A DNA stretch of 32,456 nt from Clostridia bacterium (GCA_017457015.1 JAFTIG010000029.1:1-32456); one strand, 5' to 3'. Positions 6,313 to 15,800 are shown, counted from the stretch's first letter. Numbers and translations are program-made. The notes: generated by a model not told the origin, from the letters alone.

Positions 6313-6899
6313 AAAAATCCTTCCAACTCCTTAAAAATTTTCTCACTTTTCATTCCCGTATTTGCCGAAAGGTAAACCGCTACGGTATCAAATCTAGCGT
6401 CGTGGTAACCTGCATGCGCCCCAAAAAGTTCATTAGACGCGTCTTTTATCGAATCAACTGTAATTCCAAAGTAATCGCACAACTCTGCAAGTTTAGGATA
6501 TTTATAATTTGCGCAACTGCTACGCATAAGTTTACAAACGGGCGTTGATTTTTTCATAGTGCAAAACTCACCGTTTATAATAAATTGTCTATTTAACCTT
6601 TCAAACTCCGTGCGCATAAAAGAAAAGTCAAACGCGGTATTATGCGAAACGAGCATATCGCTCGATAAAAAATCTTTTTCTATCTCGTCAATATGGTCTG
6701 CAAAACGCTTTCCACCCGATAACTTTCTTAACTTATCCACCGAAAATCCGTGCACCATATACGCGCCGTACTCTACAGAGTCTACCGTAAAGAAGAAATT
6801 CTTTGCCGTAACTTCATTTTGAGTTTGCAAAAGATATGACAATTGACAAATTTGCCCCGGCCTTAAACCGCTTGTTTCGGTATCGAAATAAAGTATCAT
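6309..6899 (-). CDS. DEDDh-family 3'-5' exonuclease (DnaQ-like)
   Basis: A 196-residue protein with all parts of the DEDDh exonuclease site: Exo I Y-F-D-T-E-T-S-G-L (residues 4-12), Exo II H-N-T-A-F-D-F-S-F (about 86-94) and Exo III A-G-Y-H-D-A-R-F-D-T (about 161-170), where His and the last Asp complete the site. Such enzymes remove 3' nucleotides from DNA or RNA with two metal ions. It is not fused to a polymerase. It is the first gene of a two-gene unit with the PHP protein; PHP and DEDDh domains also occur together within the DNA polymerase PolC, which makes the pairing suggestive. No clear ribosome site is visible upstream. Confidence 0.88.
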   Translation of the reverse strand: MILYFDTETSGLRPGQICQLSYLLQTQNEVTAKNFFFTVDSVEYGAYMVHGFSVDKLRKLSGGKRFADHIDEIEKDFLSSDMLVSHNTAFDFSFMRTEFERLNRQFIINGEFCTMKKSTPVCKLMRSSCANYKYPKLAELCDYFGITVDSIKDASNELFGAHAGYHDARFDTVAVYLSANTGMKSEKIFKELEGFL

Positions 6900-6938
6900 A
6901 TAATTAAATTTATCGTATAATTCTCAATTCGTATTAAA

Positions 6939-6967
6939 AAAGGCAAAACCGTTTGAGTTTTGCCTTT
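6939..6967 (-). terminator. Terminator of the prsA-like gene
   Basis: A perfect 11 bp stem (AAAGGCAAAAC with GTTTTGCCTTT) and 7 nt loop, followed on the minus strand by Us. It closes the pth-mfd-prsA cluster. Confidence 0.88.
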
Positions 6968-6976
6968 CGTTTCTAA

Positions 6977-8896
6977 TTATTCCGCAACTAAATCTGCGTA
7001 AGCGTCAGCGTATTTAACAACCGAATTTCCCGTATAAACGTAGTCGTTTAAGATTTCTTGCTGAATCTTGGTAAACGCGTTGTTAACAGAAGTAGATGCA
7101 AGGCTGTTCACTAATACATATAAATAATTGTCAGTATCTTCGTAATCTTCCCAGTCGGCAAGCATTTTTTCATATTCTGTCTGCGCGTCAGTTATTCCGT
7201 CTACTTCAGAGAGATATGCAACGAGAGTACTGTAATCACGACCGTTAAAGCAATCTGCAAAGAAGATGAAGTGATAACCGTAATCGGTTGCAACTATTTC
7301 ATAATAGCCTTCGTCCTTTGCAATAACGCGTCTGCCTGCATCTGCAAACTCTGCCATCCAAGATTCCGTTTCACCCATATCTGCTTCGTGCTTAATAACA
7401 TAGCCCCTGTAAGTATTGAGCGCACTGTCGCTTGAATCGGTTGAGAATGCAAACATCAATTCTTTAACTCTTTCGTGATAGTTTGCTTTAGGCGTACCCG
7501 TAACGGTCTTATAGATTTCAGGTGAAGTTCCGTTAGCCGTCGTTGCGCCGTCGTAAAGATAAGTGTTTACGAGCGCTATAAATTCTTCAAGGTTAAATTC
7601 TTTAACGTCGTCTACACGGTATTGTGCCTTGTAATCGGGATCAAATTCACCGTCTGCAGGTTTTTCACTCTTGTTAAGAAGTGTTATTTCACCAAAGAAA
7701 GGAAGGCTTGCGTCTTTAAGAAGGGTATAATCGCCTGTGAACGCGTGTTTATAATCTGCGTAAGATGCGAGCGGAGCGGTCGCTTGTTCTTCAAAGTCGT
7801 ATCCGCTATAAATCCAACTCGTTCTTTGATCTTTTGCCGTGATTGAACTAAAGAGTGCTTTTCTGTCAGTTCTATAAGTATCGAGTTTATAAACGGGCGT
7901 GCCGTTCTCTTCTTGATATTTAGCAGTTATATCCGCAAGGTCTGCACTCATATCTTCGTCGATACCGAGTAGAACGTTGTAAACCATACCGTATCCGTTA
8001 AACGCACTGTAAAGAATAGGACTATTTGCGCTTACAGAATCAAGAGCGGTAACGAACTCTGCGTTGCTATAACCTTTTTGAATTTTATAAAGTCTTTCGT
8101 ACTCTGCTTTTACCATATCGAGAGTAACTTTTGCACGCGCTTCAGAAGTAATATATTCTTCAAATTTAGCGATAAGCGCCTGCTCGTAATAACCGTTGAT
8201 GGTTTCTTTATAATATTCGGTAGTGGTAATATCGTTATTTTCGTACCCGTCACCTAAAAGGTCGTTGGTCTTTAACACGTTAATGACATCGCTGAACGCC
8301 TTACGTCTTTCGGTAACGTCTATACCGTTATTTATATATTGCGTCTTTTCCGCTGCAGTAAGTTCTTCGTCGTTAACTGCACCCGTGGGAACTACCCTTG
8401 CAGTTTCTGAATAAGTATCGCCAACCTTATCGTCTTCTTTATCAGTAACGTAAGAGTCAATAAGGTCGTTCATATCTTTATACGCAGAATATTTAGCGTC
8501 GAGAAGTTCGTTATCTTCAGTATCTACACTGCCGTCCGTAAGATATTTCTCAATATTCCACTTATCGTTAGCGTCGCCCATACCCTTGTCGCTAAAATAT
8601 TTCATAGCGTATTGAACGAAAACTCTGTTATTTACGAGATTTTCAATAATAGTCTCAAAGGTTTGCGCACGGGTATATCCCGACTCCTCGAGTTGATAAT
8701 AATAGTTAAGATATGCTATAATCATATCTTTTTTGTAAATTTTTTCTTCAGGTGCGTCATCAATTTGAACGGTAGCAACTAGTTGGTTCATATCCCTTTC
8801 ATTATCAACCGTAACGAGATTACAACCTATAAGCGACGAAAAGCACATTACTATCGTCAAAAATATAGTTGCAATTGTGAGTATGAATTTTCTCAT
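6977..8896 (-). CDS. PrsA/SurA-like foldase lipoprotein
   Basis: A 639-residue lipoprotein. The signal peptide begins MRKFILTIAT and ends in the lipobox L-I-G-C25. The region after it (about 40-110, with the E-N-L-V-N-N-R-V-F-V-Q-Y-A helix) resembles the SurA/PrsA N-terminal chaperone domain. Near residue 540 the stretch I-V-A-T-D-Y-G-Y-H-F-I resembles the end of a parvulin domain, but the diagnostic parvulin G-G-x-L-G motif is not seen, so prolyl isomerase activity is uncertain. Its place after mfd matches the prsA position in many Firmicutes. Proteins of this kind help fold secreted proteins outside the membrane. At more than 600 residues it is about twice the size of Bacillus PrsA, with a large middle insert. 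The ribosome site is GGGAGA. Confidence 0.72.
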   Translation of the reverse strand: MRKFILTIATIFLTIVMCFSSLIGCNLVTVDNERDMNQLVATVQIDDAPEEKIYKKDMIIAYLNYYYQLEESGYTRAQTFETIIENLVNNRVFVQYAMKYFSDKGMGDANDKWNIEKYLTDGSVDTEDNELLDAKYSAYKDMNDLIDSYVTDKEDDKVGDTYSETARVVPTGAVNDEELTAAEKTQYINNGIDVTERRKAFSDVINVLKTNDLLGDGYENNDITTTEYYKETINGYYEQALIAKFEEYITSEARAKVTLDMVKAEYERLYKIQKGYSNAEFVTALDSVSANSPILYSAFNGYGMVYNVLLGIDEDMSADLADITAKYQEENGTPVYKLDTYRTDRKALFSSITAKDQRTSWIYSGYDFEEQATAPLASYADYKHAFTGDYTLLKDASLPFFGEITLLNKSEKPADGEFDPDYKAQYRVDDVKEFNLEEFIALVNTYLYDGATTANGTSPEIYKTVTGTPKANYHERVKELMFAFSTDSSDSALNTYRGYVIKHEADMGETESWMAEFADAGRRVIAKDEGYYEIVATDYGYHFIFFADCFNGRDYSTLVAYLSEVDGITDAQTEYEKMLADWEDYEDTDNYLYVLVNSLASTSVNNAFTKIQQEILNDYVYTGNSVVKYADAYADLVAE

Positions 8897-8942
8897 ATAT
8901 AATCTCCCAAAATAAGAAACTTTTTTTTTACTATACCCATAA

Positions 8943-8971
8943 AGTATATACTATATTAAAAAAAATTGCAA
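8943..8971 (-). promoter_or_regulatory. Promoter of the prsA-like gene
   Basis: TTGCAA (8971-8966), a 17 bp spacer with eight Ts, and TATACT (8948-8943), giving a leader of about 40 nt. The gene can thus be expressed apart from mfd. Confidence 0.55.
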
Positions 8972-9031
8972 TCGTTTTATTAAATTTTTTACCGGGCAAA
9001 GCATAAATTTTTATATAATTTATTAAATTAT

Positions 9032-12000
9032 TTAAATGCTTGCCGTCAAAAACGACCGCATAACTTTTAGCATTTGCGAATTCGTCTGTCCGTTTACGGC
9101 AAATTGTATTGCAGTTTCACCTGCCATAGATACTTTTACCTGTCCGTCAAAGTCATCCATCGCCCTAGATAGCCCGTCATCTGCAAACGCTTTATAATCG
9201 GCAAAAACCAGTTTGGTTTCCGACCGAGTTACCACTACCGTTTTTACAGACTTTTTCAGTGCGAGCATCTTGACGACCGCTATATCTATAAGGCTATCTG
9301 CTTCTTCGGGTAATCGTCCGTAAACGTCTTCTATCGCCGAACGGAATTCTTTTTCCGCATCGAGTGAACTTATTTCCGCAATCTCTTTATAAGCGTCCAT
9401 TCTCGCAACGTTGCTCTCAATATACGTGTCAGGAATATATGCGGTAACTCTGATATCCAGTTCGGGCGCGGTTTGCACTTCGCCCGTAAGTTCTTCTTTT
9501 AAGAGTTTTGAATAGAGTTCGTAACCTATCTTTTCCATGTGTCCGTGCTGTTCCGCACCCAAGATATTGCCTGCGCCCCTAATCTCTAAATCACGCATTG
9601 CAATCTTTATACCGCTACCCATCTCTGTAAACTCTATTATGGCATTAAGCCTTTCAAAAGCAGTATTAGAAAGTATTTTTTCCCGCTTAAAAGTAAAATA
9701 CGCGTACGCCAAGCGATCACTTCTTCCAACTCTGCCTTTTAGTTGATATAGCGTAGATAGCCCTAACATATCGGCGTCGATTACGATAAGAGTATTAGCC
9801 TTTGGTAAGTCTATGCCGTTCTCTATAATAGTAGTAGAAACCAGCACGTCGCTTTCACCGCGATAAAATCCCATGACGTTGGACTCCATAACCCTTTCTT
9901 CCATCTGTCCGTGCACTACGGTAATTTTTATCCCCGGCATAAGATTTTTTATGCGTTCGGCAAAAGTAAATATGCTCTCAACTCTATTGTAGAGTATAAA
10001 CGCCTGTCCGCCACGGTTTATTTCTCTCGTTACTGCGTCTTTAATGAGCGCGTCCGTTTCTTCGGTGACGTAAGTTTGAACGGGTAAGCGTTTTTTTGGC
10101 GGAGTGTTTATCGTGCTTATAGAACGTATCCCTGATAGCGACATATGCAAAGTTCTCGGAATAGGTGTTGCCGTAAGCGTTATCGCGTCCACGTTAGTTT
10201 TAAGAAGTTTTATTTTTTCTTTATGCTCTACGCCGAAACGCTGTTCTTCGTCGAGTACCAAAAGCCCCAAGTCCTTAAAAGCAACGTCCTTGCTTAAAAG
10301 CCTATGCGTACCTATAACGAAATCTATACTGCCATCTTTAAGCCCAGTAATAATATCGCGTTGTTGCTTTGGTGTCTTAAACCTATTTAAGCACGCTATC
10401 TTTATTCCAAAATCCGAAAAACGCTCGACTGCGGTATTGTAATGTTGTTCGGTCAATATTGTAGTCGGCGCAAGCATTGCCACTTGCTTACCTGCGGCTA
10501 CGGCGCGGAACACGGCGCGGAATGCGACTTCAGTCTTTCCAAACCCAACGTCACCGCAAACAAGCCTATCCATAACTTTGCCACAAGTCATATCCTTTTT
10601 TATATCTTCGTTAGCACTAGCTTGATCGGGCGTATCTTCAAACGGGAAAGAACTCATAAACACCGCTTCAAGTTCGTCGTCTGACGGAAAAGTATACCCC
10701 TTTTGCTCGTCGCGCTCTTGATAAAGTCGTTTAAGGTCAAAAGACATCTTTTTGATGCTCTCTTTAACGCGCTTTTTAATGTGTTCAAAATCTTTACCGC
10801 CGATTTTTGAAAGTCGGGGTTTTTTCTCTCCGCCGAGATACCGAGTCAAAATATCCATCTGCTCGACGGGTATATATAAAATATCACCGCCTGAATATTC
10901 TACCGCGACGTAATCTTTAGTCCCTTCGGTAGTGGATATTTTTTTGTTACCTAAAACCCTGCCTATACCGTGAACTTCGTGCACGCAATAATCACCGACT
11001 TCAGGCGCAGAGAAAAAGGCTTGTTTTTTAGATTTAAGTCTGCGTTCTGAAACGGGTTTTGCATAAAGGTTGCCACTACCGATAACGACGGCTTTTTCTT
11101 CATGTAAAATGAATCCACGCGATAGTTTTACACTCCGTATATCCACACCGCGCAGTTCGCCTATTCCGTCAACGGTCGAAGCGATACCCCTGCCGGAAAG
11201 TTCAAAACTTAAACTTTCCGAACGCTTAATATCGCCAGTGCAAACGGTTACCGAATAACCCGACCTTAACCAGTTATCAATATCGGTAAATATTTCTTTA
11301 AAATCAAGTTGATAGTCTGCGACCGCGCCTGCGGACGGATTTATAATTTTTAGCGGATTAAAAAGTGGCACGACGGTGGATAGCGTTTGCAAGCCTGCTA
11401 CTCTATGACTTTTTATCCTGTCGGAAAGTTCTTCTACCGTACCAAAATTTTTATATGCGAAAGAAAATACTTCCCCTGCGCTTTTTAAGGAGTTAAACCT
11501 TTCGGTAAATTCGGTATAGTTTAGATTTGCTATTTCTTCAACTCGCTTTGCTTCGTCTACTATAACCACTGTATCGCGGTCGATTAAATCAAAAACACTA
11601 CCGCAATCTTTAGAGAGAACGGAAAGAGTACTCATGCCGTCTAGGTCACGGTTTTCCATAGCGAGATAAAGGTCGTCACGCAAAACTTTAAGTCTTGTGA
11701 CAGCATCTTTATTCGCTTGATTTATTTCCTTTCTCAAAATCGATTTAAATAAATTAATATCGTCGTCAAAAAAGGTAAACTCCGCCGCCTGCAAAATCTT
11801 AACGCTATCGACGTATCCAAGATTTGCGCGCGAATCGGGATCGTATTTTTTTATCGCTTCCACCGTATCGCCGAAAAAGTCAACTCGCACGGGTTCGGTC
11901 GCGTTTACTGGATATATATCCAAAATATCGCCACGAAGAGCAAACGTACCCTGCGAAACGACCGAATCCACTCTGGTATACCCGATTGCCACAAGTTCGG

Positions 12001-12430
12001 AAACCGCGTCGTCTTGACTATACTCACCGTCTTTAACGAGCGACAGCGTACGCATCTTTTTAGGCACGGTCTGCATAAGCGTTTCCGCCGTAGTCACTAT
12101 AACGTCTGCGTATTCAATATTGCTTAGCGCCGATATGCGCGCGTAAACGTTATCCTTGGAAAATGCGCGTGACGACAACAAAATTTCGTCCTTTGGCGGA
12201 ATATAAACGGCAAACTTTCCTGCAATCTCGTTTACAGCGCTTACTGCAGAACGCGCAGTTATAGAGTCCTTAACTATATAAAGAACTTTATCTGAAAGAA
12301 TAGATACGAGATAATTTTTAAACGCGTCGGGCACGCCAAAAACCGCCGAAGGTACACCTTGGCGGATGCAATCGGAAAATTCCCTTACGGAATTTATACC
12401 GTTTTTAAGCGACAAAATTTTATCTAGCAT
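9032..12430 (-). CDS. mfd: Transcription-repair coupling factor Mfd
   Basis: A full-length, 1132-residue Mfd, the DNA translocase that removes stalled RNA polymerase from lesions and recruits UvrA. In order: the UvrB-like N-terminal module (about 1-200, with G-T-F-A-L-R-G-D-I-L-D-I-Y-P), the RNA polymerase interaction domain (about 475-545, with G-D-Y-C-V-H-E-V-H-G-I-G), helicase motifs Walker A G-D-V-G-F-G-K-T (626-633), D-E-E-Q (727-730) and T-A-T-P-I-P-R-T (753-760), motif VI L-K-G-R-V-G-R-S (about 905), and the C-terminal TRCF domain. The ATG at 12430 follows AAAGGAC, 15 bp after the pth stop, so pth and mfd form an operon. Nothing is missing. Confidence 0.98.
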   Translation of the reverse strand: MLDKILSLKNGINSVREFSDCIRQGVPSAVFGVPDAFKNYLVSILSDKVLYIVKDSITARSAVSAVNEIAGKFAVYIPPKDEILLSSRAFSKDNVYARISALSNIEYADVIVTTAETLMQTVPKKMRTLSLVKDGEYSQDDAVSELVAIGYTRVDSVVSQGTFALRGDILDIYPVNATEPVRVDFFGDTVEAIKKYDPDSRANLGYVDSVKILQAAEFTFFDDDINLFKSILRKEINQANKDAVTRLKVLRDDLYLAMENRDLDGMSTLSVLSKDCGSVFDLIDRDTVVIVDEAKRVEEIANLNYTEFTERFNSLKSAGEVFSFAYKNFGTVEELSDRIKSHRVAGLQTLSTVVPLFNPLKIINPSAGAVADYQLDFKEIFTDIDNWLRSGYSVTVCTGDIKRSESLSFELSGRGIASTVDGIGELRGVDIRSVKLSRGFILHEEKAVVIGSGNLYAKPVSERRLKSKKQAFFSAPEVGDYCVHEVHGIGRVLGNKKISTTEGTKDYVAVEYSGGDILYIPVEQMDILTRYLGGEKKPRLSKIGGKDFEHIKKRVKESIKKMSFDLKRLYQERDEQKGYTFPSDDELEAVFMSSFPFEDTPDQASANEDIKKDMTCGKVMDRLVCGDVGFGKTEVAFRAVFRAVAAGKQVAMLAPTTILTEQHYNTAVERFSDFGIKIACLNRFKTPKQQRDIITGLKDGSIDFVIGTHRLLSKDVAFKDLGLLVLDEEQRFGVEHKEKIKLLKTNVDAITLTATPIPRTLHMSLSGIRSISTINTPPKKRLPVQTYVTEETDALIKDAVTREINRGGQAFILYNRVESIFTFAERIKNLMPGIKITVVHGQMEERVMESNVMGFYRGESDVLVSTTIIENGIDLPKANTLIVIDADMLGLSTLYQLKGRVGRSDRLAYAYFTFKREKILSNTAFERLNAIIEFTEMGSGIKIAMRDLEIRGAGNILGAEQHGHMEKIGYELYSKLLKEELTGEVQTAPELDIRVTAYIPDTYIESNVARMDAYKEIAEISSLDAEKEFRSAIEDVYGRLPEEADSLIDIAVVKMLALKKSVKTVVVTRSETKLVFADYKAFADDGLSRAMDDFDGQVKVSMAGETAIQFAVNGQTNSQMLKVMRSFLTASI

Positions 12431-12445
12431 AACGTCCTTTTGCAG

Positions 12446-13021
12446 TTATTCTGCCTTTCCGTTATATTTTTGCATAATCTGTTGCAGACTTTTGCCGTTT
12501 GCAAACTCGGTAGCCGCGTTAGCCGCAGCTGCAATAGACTTATTAAATATAGGCTTATCCTTTTCCGAAATTCCCGAAAGCACGATATTTAATAGCGGAA
12601 TATCCGTACCGCCTTCCGGCTTAAATCCAACGCGTATTCTCGGAAACGCACTGCTCGCTATTTCCTGAATAATACTTCTCATACCGTTATGAGTGCCTGC
12701 AGAGCCGTTTTCCCTAATTCTTATAAACCCACAATTTAAATCAAAATCGTCGTAGATAACGATAACGTCAGACAAATCTATTTTGAAAAAAGATATAAGT
12801 TCCCTAACGCTCTCACCGCTTAAATTCATATAAGTCTGCGGTTTTGCAAGGATAACTTTTTCCTTTCCTATTTTACCTTCTGCAATAATCGCACGGCATT
12901 TTTGTTTGTTAAAAGAAAGCCCTAACTTTTCAGCCGCGGCGTCTACGCACATAAACCCTAAATTATGAAAGGTGTTTTTATATTTGTCGTCGGGATTACC
13001 GAGCCCTACGATAAGTTTCAT
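12446..13021 (-). CDS. pth: Peptidyl-tRNA hydrolase
   Basis: A 191-residue Pth, which releases tRNA from peptidyl-tRNA that drops off ribosomes. The active-site His19 lies in N-T-F-H-N-L-G-F; N-P and the substrate-binding segments K-P-Q-T-Y-M-N-L-S-G and Y-D-D-F-D-L are all present, as is the H-N-G-M-R-S-I helix. The start at 13021 (M-K-L-I-V-G-L-G-N-P) has GGAG 6 nt upstream, whereas the in-frame ATG at 13033 has no ribosome site and itself supplies part of that GGAG. It lies between the prs terminator and mfd, as in many Firmicutes. Confidence 0.97.
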   Translation of the reverse strand: MKLIVGLGNPDDKYKNTFHNLGFMCVDAAAEKLGLSFNKQKCRAIIAEGKIGKEKVILAKPQTYMNLSGESVRELISFFKIDLSDVIVIYDDFDLNCGFIRIRENGSAGTHNGMRSIIQEIASSAFPRIRVGFKPEGGTDIPLLNIVLSGISEKDKPIFNKSIAAAANAATEFANGKSLQQIMQKYNGKAE

Positions 13022-13039
13022 GTTTAACTCCATTAAAAA

Positions 13040-13058
13040 AGCCGTTATGATAACGGCT
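13040..13058 (-). terminator. Terminator of prs
   Basis: Stem AGCCGTTA/TAACGGCT with a 3 nt loop (13040-13058), flanked by A6 and T8, just after the prs stop and about 10 bp before the pth ATG codons. It probably limits read-through from prs into pth. Confidence 0.82.
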
Positions 13059-13067
13059 CTTTTTTTA

Positions 13068-14018
13068 TTATTCGTAAATTGCCGAAAGTGATGCGTCTGA
13101 ATATATTGACGTTATCGCTTTTGCAATGAGTTTTGCAACCGAAAGAACTTTAATCTTGGGGTTACTTTTAACACTTTCAGGAAGGTCAATGGTATCAAGC
13201 ACTATTATTTCTTTAATGGGTGACGCGGTGAGTCTTTCCATCGCAGGACCGCTCAATACGCCGTGAGTACAACAAGCGTAAACTTCTTTTGCGCCGTTAT
13301 TTACAAGTGCTTGTGCGCCTTGACAAATAGTACCTGCGGTGTCTATCATATCGTCAAGAAGAATACAGGATTTACCTTTGACATCGCCGATAACGTTCAT
13401 AACTTCTACTGCGTTTGCTCTGGGACGACGCTTGTCCACGATAGCGAGCGACGCGTCAACTCTCGAAGCAAAATTTCTTGCTCTGCCGACAGAACCTACG
13501 TCGGGAGAAACTACAACCCAGTTTTCATCCATCTTTTTCTTAAAGTATTTTGCAAGAAGCGGTGCGCCGTAAAGGTGGTCTACTGGAATATCGAAAAATC
13601 CTTGAATTTGCGCTGCGTGCAGATCCATAGTAAGAACTCTGTCTGCACCCGCGCTGGTTAAGATATCAGCAACAAGTTTAGCGGTAATCGGATCTCTCGG
13701 ACGTGCCTTTCTATCCTGTCTAGCATAGCCGAAATAAGGCATAACTGCCGTAATTCTACCTGCAGACGCTCTCTTACAAGCGTCAATCATAATGAGTAAT
13801 TCCATAAGGTTGTCGTTTACGGGGATTGACGTAGACTGTATAATAAATACGTCTCTACCTCTAACCGTTTGGGGAAGAGTGATACTTATTTCACCGTCTG
13901 AAAACTTGCCTACTTCCGCGTTTGACAAGGTAAGACCTAATTCTGCCGCTACTGCTTCAGCCAAAGGTCTGTTGGAATTACCCGCCAAAATCTCAATTGA
14001 GTTGCCGTGTGTGATCAT
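13068..14018 (-). CDS. prs: Ribose-phosphate pyrophosphokinase (PRPP synthetase)
   Basis: A 316-residue class I PRPP synthetase, which makes 5-phosphoribosyl diphosphate from ribose 5-phosphate and ATP for purine, pyrimidine, histidine and tryptophan synthesis. Visible hallmarks are the flexible-loop region [11 protein letters not shown] (about 94-104), the metal-binding [10 protein letters not shown], the catalytic V-D-K-R-R-P-R region and the PRPP-binding motif D-D-M-I-D-T-A-G-T (about 222-230). Length and start match the family. An AGGAG site lies 11 nt upstream. The gene has its own promoter and terminator. Confidence 0.98.
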   Translation of the reverse strand: MITHGNSIEILAGNSNRPLAEAVAAELGLTLSNAEVGKFSDGEISITLPQTVRGRDVFIIQSTSIPVNDNLMELLIMIDACKRASAGRITAVMPYFGYARQDRKARPRDPITAKLVADILTSAGADRVLTMDLHAAQIQGFFDIPVDHLYGAPLLAKYFKKKMDENWVVVSPDVGSVGRARNFASRVDASLAIVDKRRPRANAVEVMNVIGDVKGKSCILLDDMIDTAGTICQGAQALVNNGAKEVYACCTHGVLSGPAMERLTASPIKEIIVLDTIDLPESVKSNPKIKVLSVAKLIAKAITSIYSDASLSAIYE

Positions 14019-14069
14019 TTTATTTATTTCTCCTAATGTAACTTTGTGTACATATAGTACCTTATATCT

Positions 14070-14098
14070 ATTTTAAGACAATTTACTTTTTTAGTCAA
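14070..14098 (-). promoter_or_regulatory. Promoter of prs, overlapping the end of tadA
   Basis: TTGACT (14098-14093), a 17 bp spacer and TAAAAT (14075-14070). The -35 box contains the tadA stop codon. Confidence 0.65.
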
Positions 14099-14550
14099 GG
14101 CTTTTTTGCTCTTTTGGCTTTAAAATAATTTTTTATTATATTTGCACAAACGTCTTGCTCTATTCCACCCGTAAATTCCGTGCTATGATTGAGTCCGTTG
14201 TCGGTTAGAACGGGGTATTTGCTAACCGCGCAACCGCTTTTACTCTCGTACGCGCCAAAGAAAACGGCTTTTATCCTTGCGTTGGCTATTGCGCCTGCGC
14301 ACATTGCACAAGGCTCGACCGTTATATACATTTCCGCACCGTCAAGACGCCAACTTTTAAGTTTTTTGCACGCTTTTTCTATCGCTAAAATTTCCGCGTG
14401 TGCAGTTGCAAGTTGGGTTTTTTCCATTAAATTATGCGCGCGCGCAATTATTTTACCGTCCATAACGATAACTGCGCCGATAGGAACTTCATCCTTTTGT
14501 TCCGCCTTTAACGCCTGCTTTATCGCCGCTCTCATAAATTTTACGTCCAT
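14095..14550 (-). CDS. tadA: tRNA-specific adenosine deaminase
   Basis: A 151-residue member of the cytidine/deoxycytidylate deaminase fold. The zinc site is H51-A-E53 (catalytic Glu53) with P-C81-A-M-C84, and the active-site N-x-M segment H-N-L-M-E (39-43) is typical of TadA. TadA converts A34 to inosine in tRNA-Arg(ACG), letting it read several codons. A GGAG site precedes the ATG. The start overlaps the end of the M14 peptidase gene by 10 bp, so translation is probably coupled. Guanine deaminases are related, but the N-terminal half and P-C-A-M-C fit TadA best. Confidence 0.93.
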   Translation of the reverse strand: MDVKFMRAAIKQALKAEQKDEVPIGAVIVMDGKIIARAHNLMEKTQLATAHAEILAIEKACKKLKSWRLDGAEMYITVEPCAMCAGAIANARIKAVFFGAYESKSGCAVSKYPVLTDNGLNHSTEFTGGIEQDVCANIIKNYFKAKRAKKP

Positions 14551-15305
14551 ACCTTCTCCGTCAATACTTTAAGTACGCATTTGTTCTTTTTATAAATATC
14601 TTTAAGCGCGCATTTTTTAAGCGGATGCTTAAGTTTATCTTTCCCGACTTCTATAGTGAGCGACGGTATTTTTAAGCGCGCTATACACCAGTCTTTATAC
14701 CCACCCGCCGATAACGGCGTTTTTTTAATCTTATATCCCGTAACGCTTGCGACCGCATTTGCTATCATTTTATCGCGGATAAAATTTTCCTTTTGAAAAA
14801 ACTCAAAATATATCTCTTCACCTTTGGCGTGATAACTTATAGTTATATCGGGTAAAATACCGTGCGTAAAATCTCTTAACGCCCTGCTCTCCAACTCGGA
14901 AAAGGGATATTCACCTATATAATTTTCCGCCCCTGCAACGCGCACGTTACTTTTGCCAGTCCCCCAGCGCGCGTCGAAATTTACGTTTAAATCTACGCCC
15001 CTGCCGTTCGCTTTATATAAAGGATCTATTCGCTCTGCAATATTTACGCCGTCGGGGTTTACCATAGGCAACAAATATACCGTTCCGCACCGACCGAAAT
15101 CGGCAAAGTCTTTTATTAACTTTAATCCTAATCTCGTAGTTATATGCTCTCTTGCGTGTATTGCGCACTGCACTATAATTACGGGACGAATTGATTTTTC
15201 AACGGCAAAACAATATATAGGTCTGCCTTGATACGAAAAGCCGATTACTCCCTTTTGCCCGTTAAAGTCCTTATAAAATTTTCTCGTTTCATCTAATACT
15301 TTCAT
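14541..15305 (-). CDS. M14-family zinc carboxypeptidase, cytoplasmic
   Basis: A 254-residue metallopeptidase with the zinc ligands H50-A-R-E53 and H159 (S-Y-H-A-K) and the catalytic Glu219 (T-I-E-V-G-K). The substrate-binding N-P-D-G-V and G-R-G-V-D-L-N-V-N-F stretches are also clear. No signal peptide is present, so it acts in the cytoplasm, where small M14 enzymes such as MpaA cut the gamma-D-Glu-DAP bond of recycled cell-wall peptides. That specific substrate is inference. It lies 23 bp after rlmH and overlaps tadA. No ribosome site is visible; a TACAAT box ends exactly 6 nt before the ATG, resembling the leaderless promoters nearby, but its -35 is poor. Confidence 0.87.
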   Translation of the reverse strand: MKVLDETRKFYKDFNGQKGVIGFSYQGRPIYCFAVEKSIRPVIIVQCAIHAREHITTRLGLKLIKDFADFGRCGTVYLLPMVNPDGVNIAERIDPLYKANGRGVDLNVNFDARWGTGKSNVRVAGAENYIGEYPFSELESRALRDFTHGILPDITISYHAKGEEIYFEFFQKENFIRDKMIANAVASVTGYKIKKTPLSAGGYKDWCIARLKIPSLTIEVGKDKLKHPLKKCALKDIYKKNKCVLKVLTEKVWT

Positions 15306-15328
15306 ACGATAATTGTATGAAAATATTT

Positions 15329-15799
15329 TTATTTATGATACGCACTCCCTGCGTTTATAGAAAATGCACGGTAAAGTTGTTCGGTAAGCATCAGTCTAAA
15401 AAGCGTGTGTGGAAAGGTCATATCCGAAAAAGATAAGAGCGTACATTTTGATTTTACATCGTCCGATAAACCGTAAGAGCCACCGATAACGAACGTAACT
15501 ACACCCTGTCCGCTATCCGCTAAACTCTTTAACGTATGTGCAAGCGTTTCACTCGACATTTTCTTTCCTTCTATCGCCATAGCAAACACCTTGCCTTTGA
15601 GGTGACTGAGTATCTTTTCACCTTCAACTTTTTTTATCGTTTCAATAAGTGCGCCGTCGACCTTGTTATAATTTTCTTCGGCAATTTCGATTATATTAAA
15701 ATCGCAATATTTAGAAAGTCTTTTAGCGTATTCTTTTATACCGTCGGCAAAGTATTTTTCTTTAACCTTTCCGACCGCCACAAGATTAATTTTTATCAT
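15329..15799 (-). CDS. rlmH: 23S rRNA (pseudouridine1915-N3)-methyltransferase
   Basis: A 156-residue SPOUT-family methyltransferase that modifies Psi1915 in helix 69 of 23S rRNA. The knotted SAM-binding core shows F-V-I-G-G-S-Y-G-L-S-D (about 103-113) and the C-terminal signature F-P-H-T-L-F-R-L-M-L-T-E-Q-L-Y-R-A, ending S-A-Y-H-K; the usual ending is Y-H-K or Y-H-R. The length matches the E. coli enzyme (155). It begins 1 nt after the stop of the CPBP gene, so the two are likely coupled. Confidence 0.97.
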   Translation of the reverse strand: MIKINLVAVGKVKEKYFADGIKEYAKRLSKYCDFNIIEIAEENYNKVDGALIETIKKVEGEKILSHLKGKVFAMAIEGKKMSSETLAHTLKSLADSGQGVVTFVIGGSYGLSDDVKSKCTLLSFSDMTFPHTLFRLMLTEQLYRAFSINAGSAYHK

Positions 15800-15800
15800 A

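Noticed and set aside
15303..15340. Leaderless promoter for the M14 peptidase
   Set aside because: TACAAT ends 6 nt before the ATG, but the -35 region matches the consensus at only one position; not counted among the supported cases.
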